Shown here: piece by piece, positions 34,886-46,220 of the stretch | Position numbering within the stretch: position 1 is the first letter of the stretch | How the letters are laid out: each line of letters opens with the position of its first letter | NCBI GenBank assembly: GCA_008360975.2 | Contig: CM039179.1 | Coordinates: forward strand, 61,418,666 to 61,482,665 | Length of the DNA: 64,000 nt | From: Lichenostomus cassidix | Lineage: Eukaryota > Chordata > Aves > Passeriformes > Meliphagidae | Reading direction: 5' to 3' | Made by a program: the position numbers and the translations under genes | The notes under the pieces: generated by a model | Seen by the model: only the letters and a program-made list of their open reading frames with translations | The model's database searches: none | What the model was told of the DNA's origin: nothing

Positions 34886-36080
34886 GCAATGCACAATTTC
34901 CCAAAATGTAGCTTTCCATGTCAATTCATGTGGGCACAAATGAAGCTCCATGGGCTCATTTTTGAAATATTAGCCTGTAGTGTAAGCTAAGAAATTTTAG
35001 CAATAGGACTGTGCCTTCTGTCTGGCCATAATATGCATCTAAAATAGCAAAGGAAGGACATTACTGGAATAGAGTATGTTAATAGAACTTGAATTTTCAG
35101 GCCAAGTCTATTACCTCTGCAGTTCGTTCTGTCAGTCTTAAAAAATTGTAAAATCTAATCTTCTTTAAATCTTGCATTATGCAGTGGTTATATGAGATGC
35201 AAGCACCTAAAGTTTTGCTGATCAACAAGTCTTGAGGACTGGTACCAGTCAAACATTTTTCTACAAAGTTTTTTACATGAAAAAAAAATGGTTTGACAAA
35301 ACAGAACCTTTATATAGGCACATATTACTCACAGTGAAATTTTGTTTTGCAAAAAAGAAAAAAAGAAGACAGTCAGTCCTCTCAGGACATTCTACCAACC
35401 AGGTTCTTTCAATACTTTTCTAACCACCAGTTTTGAATTTTCAGCTTGAAATGACATCTGGTTTTGCAAAGTCACAGTATTAAAAAGCAAAATTTAAGCG
35501 AAGCATATTGGTGTTACCACTAAACTGAAACACACAAGAAAATTTCCAAATATTTCTTAGCTATTTTTGTGGGAAACTGAAAGTTTTAGTTAAAAATAAA
35601 TTTTAGTGTTTTGCAAACTCCTGCAAAAAGGACAATCTGGTTGTCTTGTACTCTTCAGTGGATATGCTTCAAATAGCATTTCAGTGAAACTACATTAAAA
35701 AGACATTCATGAACTAAAGTTTCAAGTCCTCAGGTGAACAGTAGCTTCTCATTTCAGACATGCCTATTGCATCACTCTCTACCTGCAATTTTGTCAGTGA
35801 CAGCAAAAACTGACTTTGAGAGTTAGCCATCAAAGCATCTTTGTTTTCATTTGGGAATCTCAGGAAACAAAATCACTGTTCCTTCATTTGTGGTGAGTCA
35901 GGCTCCATCTTCACACACCTAGGACAACTAATTTCTAAAACTTGGTTGACTGCAAGGAGACTTCAAGATGCCACATGCAAACTTGTAAGAAGGTAGGCAC
36001 TACATCAACTGTCCCTTTGCCTTATTCTTGGGCCCTGCTCTACCTTTCTAGAATTTTGTTTTGCATTCTTGCATGGCTTT

Positions 36081-36154
36081 TATTTCCTTTCTATTTATAA
36101 TTTATTTATTATTTATCTACTTATTATCCATACTATTTCCTTTCTATTTATAAT
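36081..36154. repeat. 21-bp direct repeat, 53-bp period
   Basis: TATTTCCTTTCTATTTATAA + T occurs exactly twice (36081-36101 and 36134-36154). A TTATTTATTATTTATC simple stretch separates the copies. It is a local duplication within AT-rich sequence. Confidence 0.88.
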
Positions 36155-37369
36155 ATGCTTAAGAAACTATGGTACATATGACTTGTTATGTCCAAAACAT
36201 TTCTCTCCCAATGGTTCTGCCACAGCCAGCCTGTGCATACCTTGTTAATTAGCCAGGGATGGATCTGGCATGTAAGAATGCTTCTATCAAGTAATTTCCC
36301 CTATAATTTTTAGGGATTCTGCTATTACATCCACATGTCCATTTTCCTAAGATGGGGTTTTCCAGTGGCAGCTGTTCTGACTGGGAGATAAACAAGCTGT
36401 ATATGGATATATGAATATATGAAAATATGCATATTCTTGCTCCCTCACACTTGCAAGCACAGCTGAACCCTCAGGCACTCAAATGACAACTTGCATCTGC
36501 AATTGCCTGTCTTTCATATGAAGTAGGAATGCATGCATAACTCATGAGGCTTGGACAGCAGCATGAAATACCTATGGGCACTTCATTTGCACTTTGTTTC
36601 TTTAAGAAATTCTTTTTAGGTTCATTCACCAACTAAATTTATTTACCAGTGCTTTGCAGTTCAAGCTAAATTTTCTGGAAGTGTGCTATTAATTTTTTCC
36701 AACAAAGACCTTATTATTGTTTCTTTAAATAATTCTATTTTAAAGAAGGAACATTGACTTTCTTTTCCACAGAAAAGCTGAAATATAAAAAAAAGAAAAT
36801 AAAAAGCTGACTATCAGCTATTTTTAAAGGGCAGAGACTGAAGCACGATTTTGATTTCCTGTTTCAAGTGGGTGGAATTAATTTTTCATGTGAAATGTTT
36901 CCCATTCAGACACTAGCAAAATATATTTAATGCTATTGTAATTACAAATTGATTCTGCTCCTATTGACACTCATTTATGCAACCTGAATAGGAAAAATAA
37001 TAAATGCAGTTTTAAATAAGCTCCTACAGTTTAAGTCTGAATAAAAAATCAGACAGGTAACAAACACAACTAGCTGTTAAAGATAAAATATGCCATTACT
37101 GCAAATAACATTTTAGCAAGAAAATATTTCACCATATTTATTTGATATTCTAATGACTGTTTAAACAACCTTTGCTGAGCACTGGGGGTTTTTGTATTGC
37201 TACTCCAACGATGGTTCTGGCTGCCAGATGATGGTAATCACCAGCCCCGGGTTCAGAAATTCAGACTTCCCCAGTCAAGTGGCATGCCTGAGCTGATCAT
37301 AGTATGTGTGCCATCAACAGCAGGGGCTCTCTACCAAAGCAAAGAGTAAGGTGGATTCATCACTTCTCT

Positions 37370-37443
37370 AGACTAGATGAACTTGGTTTTCCTGGGCTAG
37401 GTGATCTTTAAAGACCCTTCCCAATCCAAACCATTCTACAATT
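37370..37443 (+). mobile_element. CR1 LINE, short 3' tail
   Basis: GGTGATCTTTAAAGACCCTT followed by CCCAATCCAAACCATTCTAC is the terminal 3' block of CR1. Only about 75 bp remain, and the part upstream of 37370 no longer aligns by eye. Confidence 0.8.
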
Positions 37444-38728
37444 GTTGAAGAAAGCAGCCAGCACACAGGGCTCCCAGCATAAAGGCAAAGCCTTTCAAAG
37501 CTGACCTCACTAACACAAACTGCTGCAGTTGAGTGATGAGTCTTTGTCCTCTCGTTTTGATAACAAGCATTTTGCATAATCTTGCAAGCATTGTCCATTT
37601 TTCATGTAATTAACCTGGAGATGCTCAAAACACTGTAAATTCCAAAATCCTTGAACAGTAGGAAAGCATGAACAGCCATTCATTTTGTCACACTGTCTCT
37701 CTCTTAACTTTAAGCACTACTGATTAAAATCAGTCATTGAAGCCCTTCAGTGTTTATTTGCTTGTGTGAATGCCTCTATTCACCAGTAACATGTTAATCT
37801 CCCTCCACCACTTCTCTCCCGAAATAAAGCAGAATTAAAATTCTCTATAAGATACTTCAGAAATGAAGAAGCCTTTCTTCCCTCTGTCTCTGCAAGAGTT
37901 GTCCTTGTCAAATCAATTAACAGTGCTGTTCCCCTCTTGAGTTTCCTGAGTCTTTTACAGGCTTCTTGGCAGAATAGGCAGGTGCAGACATTTTCTTTTA
38001 TTATAAAACAGGGCAACATTTCCAGAAAATGGTAGCAGATTCCCCTAGTAGCTTATGAGATGGCACTGTAACATCACAGTGAAAGGTGGGGAATGTTTAA
38101 GAGGGTTAGAAGATGGCTGCTTAGAAAAGTATTGTGATCTACACTGACAAATATATCTAAAAAGTATCTTAAGAACTTGCAAGAGAAATATACCCTCATA
38201 AGTATACTTCTCACTTTACAATCCACTTTCAACCCACTTTACCATTCATTGAAGTTTACACCACTGTGAATGTGCAAGGAGGTGAGAAATCACACATGCA
38301 TTTCAAGCACACAGCCCTGGGCCTGTGGCTGCTGATGGATGCAAGCCTTCTGCAGGTTTTTTGCCATGTCTCTTGGGTGTTCCAGGGCATCTCAGGAAGC
38401 ATTACATACCCATGTCTGGGCACTTGTCTCACATGTACGTATTTTACAATGTGCAGCACCACGTCACAGGATTTGGTTATTTAAGCATTAAGTACATGAT
38501 TGCAGCTGCTGACTTCATGAATGTACCAGGGCATTTCTGCAAGACTGAGATTTCAACATGTCTTGAAATGCCTGGCTGAACTGAGGCTCATGAGAACCAC
38601 TTTATCAGAAAGTATCAACAATAAGTTTGCTGAACTGTTTCAGCAAAACCCAGCCATTAAAAACCCCACAGGCAAGTCAAGGATGCAGCAATAAGGTAAC
38701 AATTCCCTTTGCCATGTCCATGCACACA

Positions 38729-38755
38729 CTTTTTTCCATTCCTCCAGGTAAGTCC
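38729..38755 (+). promoter_or_regulatory. Recursive-splice-like site (joined acceptor and donor)
   Basis: A polypyrimidine tract, CTTTTTTCCATTCCTCCAG, is followed without gap by GTAAGTCC. The junction CAG/GTAAGT falls at 38747/38748. Fourteen of the 15 bases before the AG are pyrimidines, and the donor half is full consensus. Such zero-length-exon sites are known from very long introns of vertebrate and fly genes, where they are used to splice in steps. Whether a transcript crosses this window on the plus strand is unknown. Confidence 0.35.
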
Positions 38756-40492
38756 AGAGCCTCAGGACTCCTTGAGGGGACATCTGCAGCTCACAAAAAT
38801 CACTTCCAGGCTGGACCTAAATAACCAGCTAATTCTGCAGGCAGCATAATTCCAGCAGAGCTGCTGCCCAGTACACACAGACTGCTGAGCTCTGGCCCAG
38901 GGACAGGCAGATGTGGCAGCTTCCCCAACTACAGTGCTGTGCCTGGCAGAGTCCAGGTTCTTCCATCTTATCCTGGGATAACAGGGAGGATCTGCCATCA
39001 TTGCATGTGTCTATGTGACTCAAAGCACTTAAAAATGCCATCATTAAGAACGTTTTCTACTCAAAGAAAGGTTTGTTCAGTTCAAGTTCTATTTATGTTC
39101 TTGTTATTCCTTTGAAGGTTATTTCCATTTACTAAGTACCATAACACTGTTTTGCAATGCTGAGTGTTTTAAACCTTTGGCTTTGAGTTTACATGCTAAT
39201 TTAGCACCTCAAAGCACATGTTTTCAGCAACTGTAAAGCTGTAGAATTACCTTTACAAATGTTGCTCAGCTGCCTGAGTGCTGGCCCTGTTCCTTATTGC
39301 TTTGTTTTATTGCCGTGCTGCTGAGAGCAACACCACATCAAATATTGGCCATCCCATCATCAGTCAATTCAGCTGTATAGCAAAAGTTAATCTTGTTCTG
39401 GGAAGATTCAGCCAGTCAGTACTGTCTGGGAATTTTTTTCCTTAAAGATAATAAAGATTCTGACATGTGATGCGCTCACCTCCCAATAATTTGAAAGTAG
39501 GGATTTCTTCTTGCTCTGGGATTTTTGTGTAGTACATCTATGCTAAAAATGCGCTGCAGAGATACAAATATTCATAAGTTAAGGGCTTTAAACTACAACT
39601 GTTTTTTGTTTTGGTTTTTTTGGTTTTTTTTTAGGGAAGCAGTGCTGGGAGCAGGGTTTGTTTCACCCATGCCTGGAATTTCACAGGCAGAGAAAGGAAC
39701 TTGATCAGAAACCCACAGACTTCAGATATAAGTGGTGACTATCAGCATGCTCCATAGCAGCTGTTGAGACCATTGGGTAAAATTTTCAGCTTTGCACAGG
39801 ACTGGCTGAATAGCACAATATCTGTCCCTGAATATGCAGAGGCACAAAAGTTTTCAAGGCCTGAGAAGGAAAACCAAGAGTTTAGACAGTCTCTTATATC
39901 TTTCACTATGTTAAAATCATGTCTGTTTTCCCAGTACAGGGCTTTACACACCTGCAGGCATTACTTACAACACTGGAATGTACTATTTACTCATATGTAT
40001 TATTTACTCATTCTGAAAAATGCAAAATAAAGAACATATTTCTCCAAAAGAGGTTTCTGCTATTTTTGGAGGTGAAAGTGTAAGGAAGATTTAGAAATTT
40101 AAAAATACAGTGTGCCCTTAAGGATAAAAATGAACTAGCTAGAAAAGAAGTGCAAAACCACAGCTCTAAAATAGATGGATAAGGGAGAAAATGTCTTGCA
40201 GAAAAAGACCTGTGAAACTATTTAGAGAATGTTAAATTAAATTCTCTATGATCTAATCTATAAATTCTGAAGGTTTAAAAATGATAACAGAGTTGTTCTC
40301 TTCCTTTTGTTATCCTTACACTGTGACGCTTGTAAAATTCTCAAGCACTGTGAAAGCTGATGTGAGATAATAATTTCATTAATTAACAATACAAATGCTC
40401 CCTGGTGAGATAATAAAAGAAATTTGAAATATGCAATTTTGACTTAATTGTTAATAAAATCTTTTCACTAGATCTGATCAATGTAAGGAATC

Positions 40493-40512
40493 ACTCCAAT
40501 TAACTCCAATTA
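40493..40512. repeat. 10-bp tandem duplication ACTCCAATTA
   Basis: Two exact adjacent copies, 40493-40502 and 40503-40512, inside an AT-rich block rich in TAAT cores. Confidence 0.9.
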
Positions 40513-40625
40513 AGCAAGATATTTGGATGTATATGACTAACTTGGAGGTTTCGATAGCCCTAGTAACTTCAAAGAAGCAACCTGATTGAGGAAAGTTATT
40601 AATTGGTCTAAAATTAGGCAAATGA

Positions 40626-40633
40626 TTACGTAA
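40626..40633. promoter_or_regulatory. Perfect TTACGTAA palindrome
   Basis: TTACGTAA is the optimal binding site of the PAR-bZIP factors (DBP, TEF, HLF) and of NFIL3/E4BP4. It contains a CpG, rare in this window. It lies within the AT-rich block 40360-40700. Its use in vivo is an inference only. Confidence 0.35.
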
Positions 40634-43421
40634 CTTACTGGATGAGGGCCATGGCAGATCAAATGTGTCTCTAGGGTAATTTCACCTGCAGTAACACACT
40701 TAAGCATGGGTTAGCTCCAGACTAACCTATTAGAGCATATTTTTGAAGCTCCAAGATCTGAAACCCTCATCTCTGTTTCAGCACATGAAATAAAAGCTGC
40801 CCCTCCAAGACTCAAGGAACCCCAAGAAATTCAGATTCAGATTCACATTTCTTGTGCCATCTTGTGCATTATTTGATCTTCCAAAGCTCTCATGTTACAA
40901 AGCATGTGGCAGTGGTGGCCAGTGCTTGTAGGAGTAGTGAATAGCCAGTGGATCACCCTGTGGCCTGAGGAGGGAGGCAAAGGAGAGAGGCTTGGTACAA
41001 ACACACACCTTCTCACCAGGCACAGCTCAGTTTAGAGGCAGAACCCACTCTAAGGTTCAAAATGCCTCTTATCCAGATGGGGACAAAAATTATAAATTTC
41101 TACCTCTGAAAATCCTTCTGTAGTAAAGATCTAGACCCAGACCAGTGTGTGGGGGGAACAACAAACTAAAACAAACCCAAACCCAGCCCACAGATGGATT
41201 GGCATCAGTGGAAACAAGCCAATTTGTTGCCCTTCTTGGTCTGACCTGTACTCTCTGAGAATCCAGGGAAGCAGGGCTAGCCAAGCACAACACACATGCT
41301 CTGCCACAAGCAGCCTCTCCTCTTGGACTCCTATCTGAAATGGTGCCTTCATCTTTAACAAATTGCTTTGTTTTTATGTAAATGCATTTGCCTCTATGAC
41401 AGAAATATATGTAAATGCTAAAACTGAATCTAATTGTCTTAGAAAAATAGGTCATTTATCTCCATTTTATCTTCTAGTTAATGGCATAAGTCTTCAAATG
41501 TCACTTTCCTTACAGAAGACATCAGAAGCTGTTTTGCAGTGCTAATTAGCCCTAGAAGGCCTTACCCTTGATCCAATACAATGACATACCATACAGGGCT
41601 ACTCTTCCGTCAGTGGAGAAATTCAGATTTGGTCTTGAAACATTATGGCATCCACAGATTATTGCAAAGTCATTTGCATGGCTCACTGAGGTTCCAGGGA
41701 GCAGATCAAGCTCTTTGTTGTCATGCAGCTGCAATGTCTGTCAGGAGAAAAGCTAGCAGTGATGGGAGACAAGCAAGGATACACAACAGACAGAAATCAA
41801 AAGCAAACTCTGATGTTCAACCCCAGCAGCCCAGAGAGAAAGGAACATCTTCAGTGCCCAAAATGTAACTCCTTCCTATCCTTCGTGGTTTTAAGGAGAA
41901 GGAGGAATTAGCCACCTGCTGCTAATGCTAAAGATAATCCAGCTGTGCCATGTTTCAACAAGCAAGTAAGCCAAATGCTATTCCTTTGTCATAACTGAGT
42001 GGCGAAAACCCCTTTTAACAAAATTGTGTTAAACTTTCATCAATATAAAATAAATATTTAGTAGCATGAGCAAAGCATAGGTAATAATGGGACATCACAA
42101 TCCTGAAATTGTTTTCAGCATATCTGCAGCATGATAACAAACAAGATCCTCACATCTGCCTCCCCAGCAAACATTTTACTCCAAATGGAATTGATGGCAT
42201 GAATAGGTAGTCTCTGGGACACTGGATCTGGAGTTTCTTGCCAGTAATGTATCCTTCTTCATTTTATTTTTGATCCTTTCAAGAGCTGAGATGGAGACTT
42301 GAGGCAAGCTCAATTATGATTTAGTACAAGGAGGGATACCCAGAAAGCAGGGAAAAAGACTGAGGCAATAGAAGGTTACAGTGGGGAAATGAGTAGTCAA
42401 AACTGTGGAGAAAGAGAAACAAAAGGCAGAAATCTGAGTGGTATTTGAAAGAAAATATTTTTGTAACTGGTTGTGGGAAAAAGTGATAAGTAATCATAAC
42501 AAGGGAGATTTTCAAATGTACATTGGCAGCTTGCATTGGCTGTTATATCTGTGATTCAGGAAGCGGAGAGGGAGGAGATCCACAGGCTGAGAGAAGAGCA
42601 TCCCCACACTCTAGGTGGACATAGGAGCAGCCCATTGCTCCAAGAGAGTCTGTTAACGCTGTGGATAGCTGTACTAATGAAAACCTTGGCTGACAGTAGG
42701 ATAGGAATGATGCTCTACACCCCCAGGACAGAAGAAGGTGGTAATTACTAGAGCTAATGAGTCCTGGCTCTGATTTCAGTGGCTTGTCATTATGCTGGCA
42801 TAAACCCTAAAAATGAGATGCAAACAGGGGAGAAAAACACGAAGCAAGAAGAACAGATGCAAGAAAATGGCTGTTGTATATGAGAACTAGGAAATGAAAG
42901 ATTGCATTACCATTAACATAATTAACAGCAGCACAGCCATAAACTAAGGCAAATCCACTAATCTAAACCTGTAGCTTTACAAGTGTGTCATGTAAGCAGG
43001 AGCAGCCAAGAGAAAGTGAACAGTAAAGACAGTTTCCTAATGGAACTAACTGTGTAATTTAGTTGAAGAGCTAATCACTTCACATGAGATTATCTTCTCT
43101 GCTGGATATAAAGCATCAGTTTGCCCAGAATTCGTCTTTCAAAGGGAAATACAGCTTATTCCTCCAAACTGAGAGGGAAAAGTGATAATTTGGTTAATCA
43201 GCTTATCAGCCAAGCAGAAAAGATCTTTAGAGAAGTATAAAAACCCAAGCAAGCAGCAGTCCAGGACAAACCAGGTACATGCCAGACTTATTCACTTAGT
43301 GCTCTGTCCAGGGATTGCTGCAACATGCTATCCCACTCTGCTTGCTCACATGAAGACTTCCACATCTACTTGGAATAAAATCTGATTTTAAGTCAGAATT
43401 AGCTCTTTGCATGCATCTTGG

Positions 43422-43555
43422 ACCAGGCTGGATGGGGCTTTGAGCAACCTGATCTAGTGGAAGATGTTCCTGTCCATGGCAGGGGAGTTGAAACTGAAAG
43501 ACCTTTAAGGACCTTCCAACCTAAATCATACTATGATTCTGAAATTTTGTGATTC
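43422..43555 (+). mobile_element. CR1 LINE, 3' tail
   Basis: GGCTGGATGGGGCTTTGAGC, AACCTGATCTAGTGGAAGAT, GTTCCTGTCCATGGCAGGGG, then CTTTAAGGACCTTCCAACCT and AAATCATACTATGATTC, ending in two octamer-like units to GTGATTC. It is close to the chicken CR1 3' UTR consensus and 5'-truncated. Confidence 0.95.
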
Positions 43556-45339
43556 AAGCTGATGCCTGACTTTTAAAGACACTGCAGTATATACTTGAAG
43601 AAGTATTTGGGCTGCAGGTTTTAGGAAAAAGAAAGACAAAATATAACTTTCAGTCGTCCTACAACCATCTTTCTTAAAGAAATTTGAAGAGAGGAGTACT
43701 TTGGAGATACTAATGCTCCACCCAAGAGGCATTCCCTTCACAATGGATATATTTACAAAGGCACCAGATGAGGCTGAGTTCAGTCAGCCAATTCTGCCAA
43801 ACCTGTAAAATGAGCTCTTTCACTTAATGCAGTTTTTACTTCAATGCATAATTCTAAATTGATGGAAAACAGGCCTTCAGAATATCTCCTGTTAGCAGAA
43901 ATATTTTGATTTTTTTTGTTGTGGTTTGAGAGTTGTATCTGCTTTATTTACTTCAGCTTATATTTGAATTTTTTTAGGGTACTTTTTTTTTAAACTTTTA
44001 CAAACAAGTCTGAGTGCTCTTGTTCTTTTGTTTATGCTAACTGCAGAGAGAAAAAAAAGAACGTTAAGGAAAAGAATTTTTTTTTCCAGTTGTACTATAA
44101 ATAATTAACTGAGTTTACTGGTAACCTGTTATGAAGAGAATACCTTAGTCCTGCACTAATCACCATTACTTCATTCAGCAGCCAGAGAATGGTGGAAATC
44201 CACAGGGTTAAAACTCATGAGAATCAAATAGACAAGTTCAATCCAGTGTTTGCACTCCAGTCTTTTATTTAGCTACTTACCAGCTGCTCTTGGGGCTACC
44301 TGGAATGTTCATTATTGGATTGAGCCTTGCTCTGAGAGTAGTGCCTTTCAAAGGGAGCTCTGTGGGGTTGTTACAAAGAGTCCATTGAGGATGGGTCTTT
44401 GTCTTATACTTTTTTAAACACAGGGCAAGCTGTTCAAAAGGTATTTGTTGTTACCTTGGGGCATTTGGCCGATTGTGTTGTGTCTTTTGGGCACAGAGGG
44501 GGAGTCACACACAGAGCACTGCTCACCAGCAAAGCCAGGAAAGCTCCTTGCAGCCATCACCTAGCCGTTTTACTGATGGAAAATGAAAGATGAAATAAAG
44601 TCTTACAAAATCAGCCATCTTACTTTGAAACCAGCTCCACTGTCCACTGTCCTTGGTAGAATACGTACTTCAGCTTTGTAACTCCCCTTTTCAGGCTGTT
44701 CACGGCTTGCTTCTGTCGTATTGTTGCTCTCTATATGGGAATGTTTAAAAGTCCATGCCAGGAGGAAAGACCCCTATGAAACACACTGAGGTACAAGCAC
44801 CAGGGGATGTTTGTATAGATGAGAGCCTGTAGTTAAAGGGCATCTCAGAGGACCAGGGCCCAAAAATTTGATGTTCTTGCTGTTATAAATACAGCCTCCA
44901 GCAGAACTGAAACAAAGCCCAAGGTCTTAAGTTGAAGCTTACCAGCCTAATCACAACAGTGTCATCTCTCTCACTGACAAATCCATCCTTTGAAACAGAA
45001 AAACTGATGTTGTTACCATGGCAGATCCTGGGGCTTTATCCTCAGATCCCTTTCCAAAATGTCTTCTGAAACTGAAAGATCATGTCTAAATAGTAACAAA
45101 GAAACCTAGGCAGTTAATCAAATATTCAAATAATCTACTGAGAGCCAAAGTTACGTGGTTTTCTCTGTTTAAATCTCCCATTTCAAGATATTTTCAGGTG
45201 TGGGTTAAATAATATTAACCAATATAACCTAAACAGCACTAAGTGACCAAGTGCAAATCATCAGCTGAAGTTACATGCTCACAGCAAGCTACCCTCATTC
45301 CCCTTAGTATGAAAGAAAGGAAGAAACATCTAATCCAAG
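43556..45339. other. Unique non-coding sequence, possibly holding an unassigned LTR
   Basis: No gene is seen. AATAAAGTC near 44594-44602 on the plus strand and AATAAAAGACTGG near 44260-44273 on the minus strand resemble LTR poly(A) regions. I could not define TG...CA ends or target-site duplications, so no element is called. Confidence 0.5.
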
Positions 45340-45920
45340 AAGGCCAATGACATCCTGGCCTGTATCAGCAACAATGCGGCCCACAGGGCAGTGGCTGTCC
45401 CTCTGTAATGGGCACTGTGAGGCCACGTCTCAAGTGTTGTGTCCAGTTCTGGGCCCCTCAGCCCAAGAAGGACATTGAGATGCTGGAGAGTGTCCAGAGA
45501 AGGGAACAGAGCTGAGGAAGGGTCAGGAGCACAAGTCCTGTAAAGAGCAGCTGGGGGAGCTGGGAGTATTTAGCCTGCAGAAAAGGAGGCTCAGGGGAGA
45601 ATTTATTACTCTCTACAGCTGCCTGAAAGGAGCATGGAGCAGGTGGGGGTCAGTCTCCCAAGTAACAAGCAACAGGACAGAAGAAAATGGTCAGAGGAGG
45701 TTTAGATAGGATATTAGGAAAATTTCCTCAGGGGAAGGGTGGTCAGGCATTGAAACAGGCTGATCAGGGAAGTGGTTGAGTCATCACTCCTGGAGGTATT
45801 TAAAAGACGTGTAGATGTGGGACTTAGGGACTTAGATTAGTGGTGGACTTGGCATTGATGGGTTAATGATTAAACACTATGATCTTGAGGTCTTTTCCAA
45901 CCTAAACAATTTTATGATTG
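45340..45920 (+). mobile_element. CR1 LINE, 3' fragment of about 580 bp
   Basis: The longest CR1 copy in the window. It starts AGGCCAATGACATCCTGGCC, TGTATCAGCAACAATGCGGC. It runs through GTGTCCAGTTCTGGGCCCCT, CAGCCCAAGAAGGACATTGA, GATGCTGGAGAGTGTCCAGA and AGGAGGCTCAGGGGAGAATT. It ends GTGGACTTGGCATTGATGGG and CTTTTCCAACCTAAACAATT, TTATGATTG. The first part is the end of the former ORF2, now broken. The last part is the 3' UTR. Within it, GGGACTTA is doubled near 45821-45838. Confidence 0.97.
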
Positions 45921-46033
45921 AGTGATAATCCCAAATAGAAGTCTTTCTGCTCCTGTCTCATAAGGATCCCATTATGATACTCCAAGCTTAGCTCATCCGT
46001 CAACTGGTAACAACACTGCTCCAAAACCCATAA

Positions 46034-46220
46034 AATCACAGAATCATGGAATGATTTGGGTTGAAAGGGACCTTAAGGATAATCTAGTTTCACTCCTGCA
46101 GCTGCTGTGGACAGGCACAACTTCAGTAGACCAGGTTGCTCAGAGTTCCATCCAACCTGTCCTTAAACACTTCTCCGGATGGGGCATCCACAGCTTCTCT
46201 GAGCAACCTGTTCCACTGCC
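46034..46220 (-). mobile_element. CR1 LINE, 3' end, inverted
   Basis: AATCACAGAATCATGGAATG, GGGTTGAAAGGGACCTTAAG, CCAGGTTGCTCAGAGTTCCA, TCCAACCTGTCCTTAAACAC and CATCCACAGCTTCTCTGAGC are the reverse complement of the CR1 3' UTR. Its 3' end faces the 3' end of the plus-strand copy at 45340-45920, 113 bp apart, giving a tail-to-tail pair. Confidence 0.95.

Larger units (their letters stand above)
34421..37369. other. Unique non-coding sequence
   Basis: No gene or transposon is identified. A 12-bp perfect inverted repeat is at 34854-34885. A 21-bp direct repeat TATTTCCTTTCTATTTATAA + T is at 36081-36101 and 36134-36154. An ATATATGA-rich stretch is at 36401-36436. The AT-rich block 36870-37160 looks like possible regulatory sequence. 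Confidence 0.55.
37444..43421. other. Unique non-coding sequence
   Basis: About 6 kb with no supported gene. It contains the recursive-splice-like motif at 38729-38755, a T-rich interrupted run at 39601-39632, and the AT-rich candidate regulatory block at 40360-40700. Open frames such as 41090-41455 minus (121 codons) have no recognisable domain. Confidence 0.55.

Noticed and set aside
44200..44760. A further LTR, from AATAAA signals on both strands
   Set aside because: No paired TG...CA ends, target duplications or recognised LTR blocks could be found; isolated AATAAA motifs are common.
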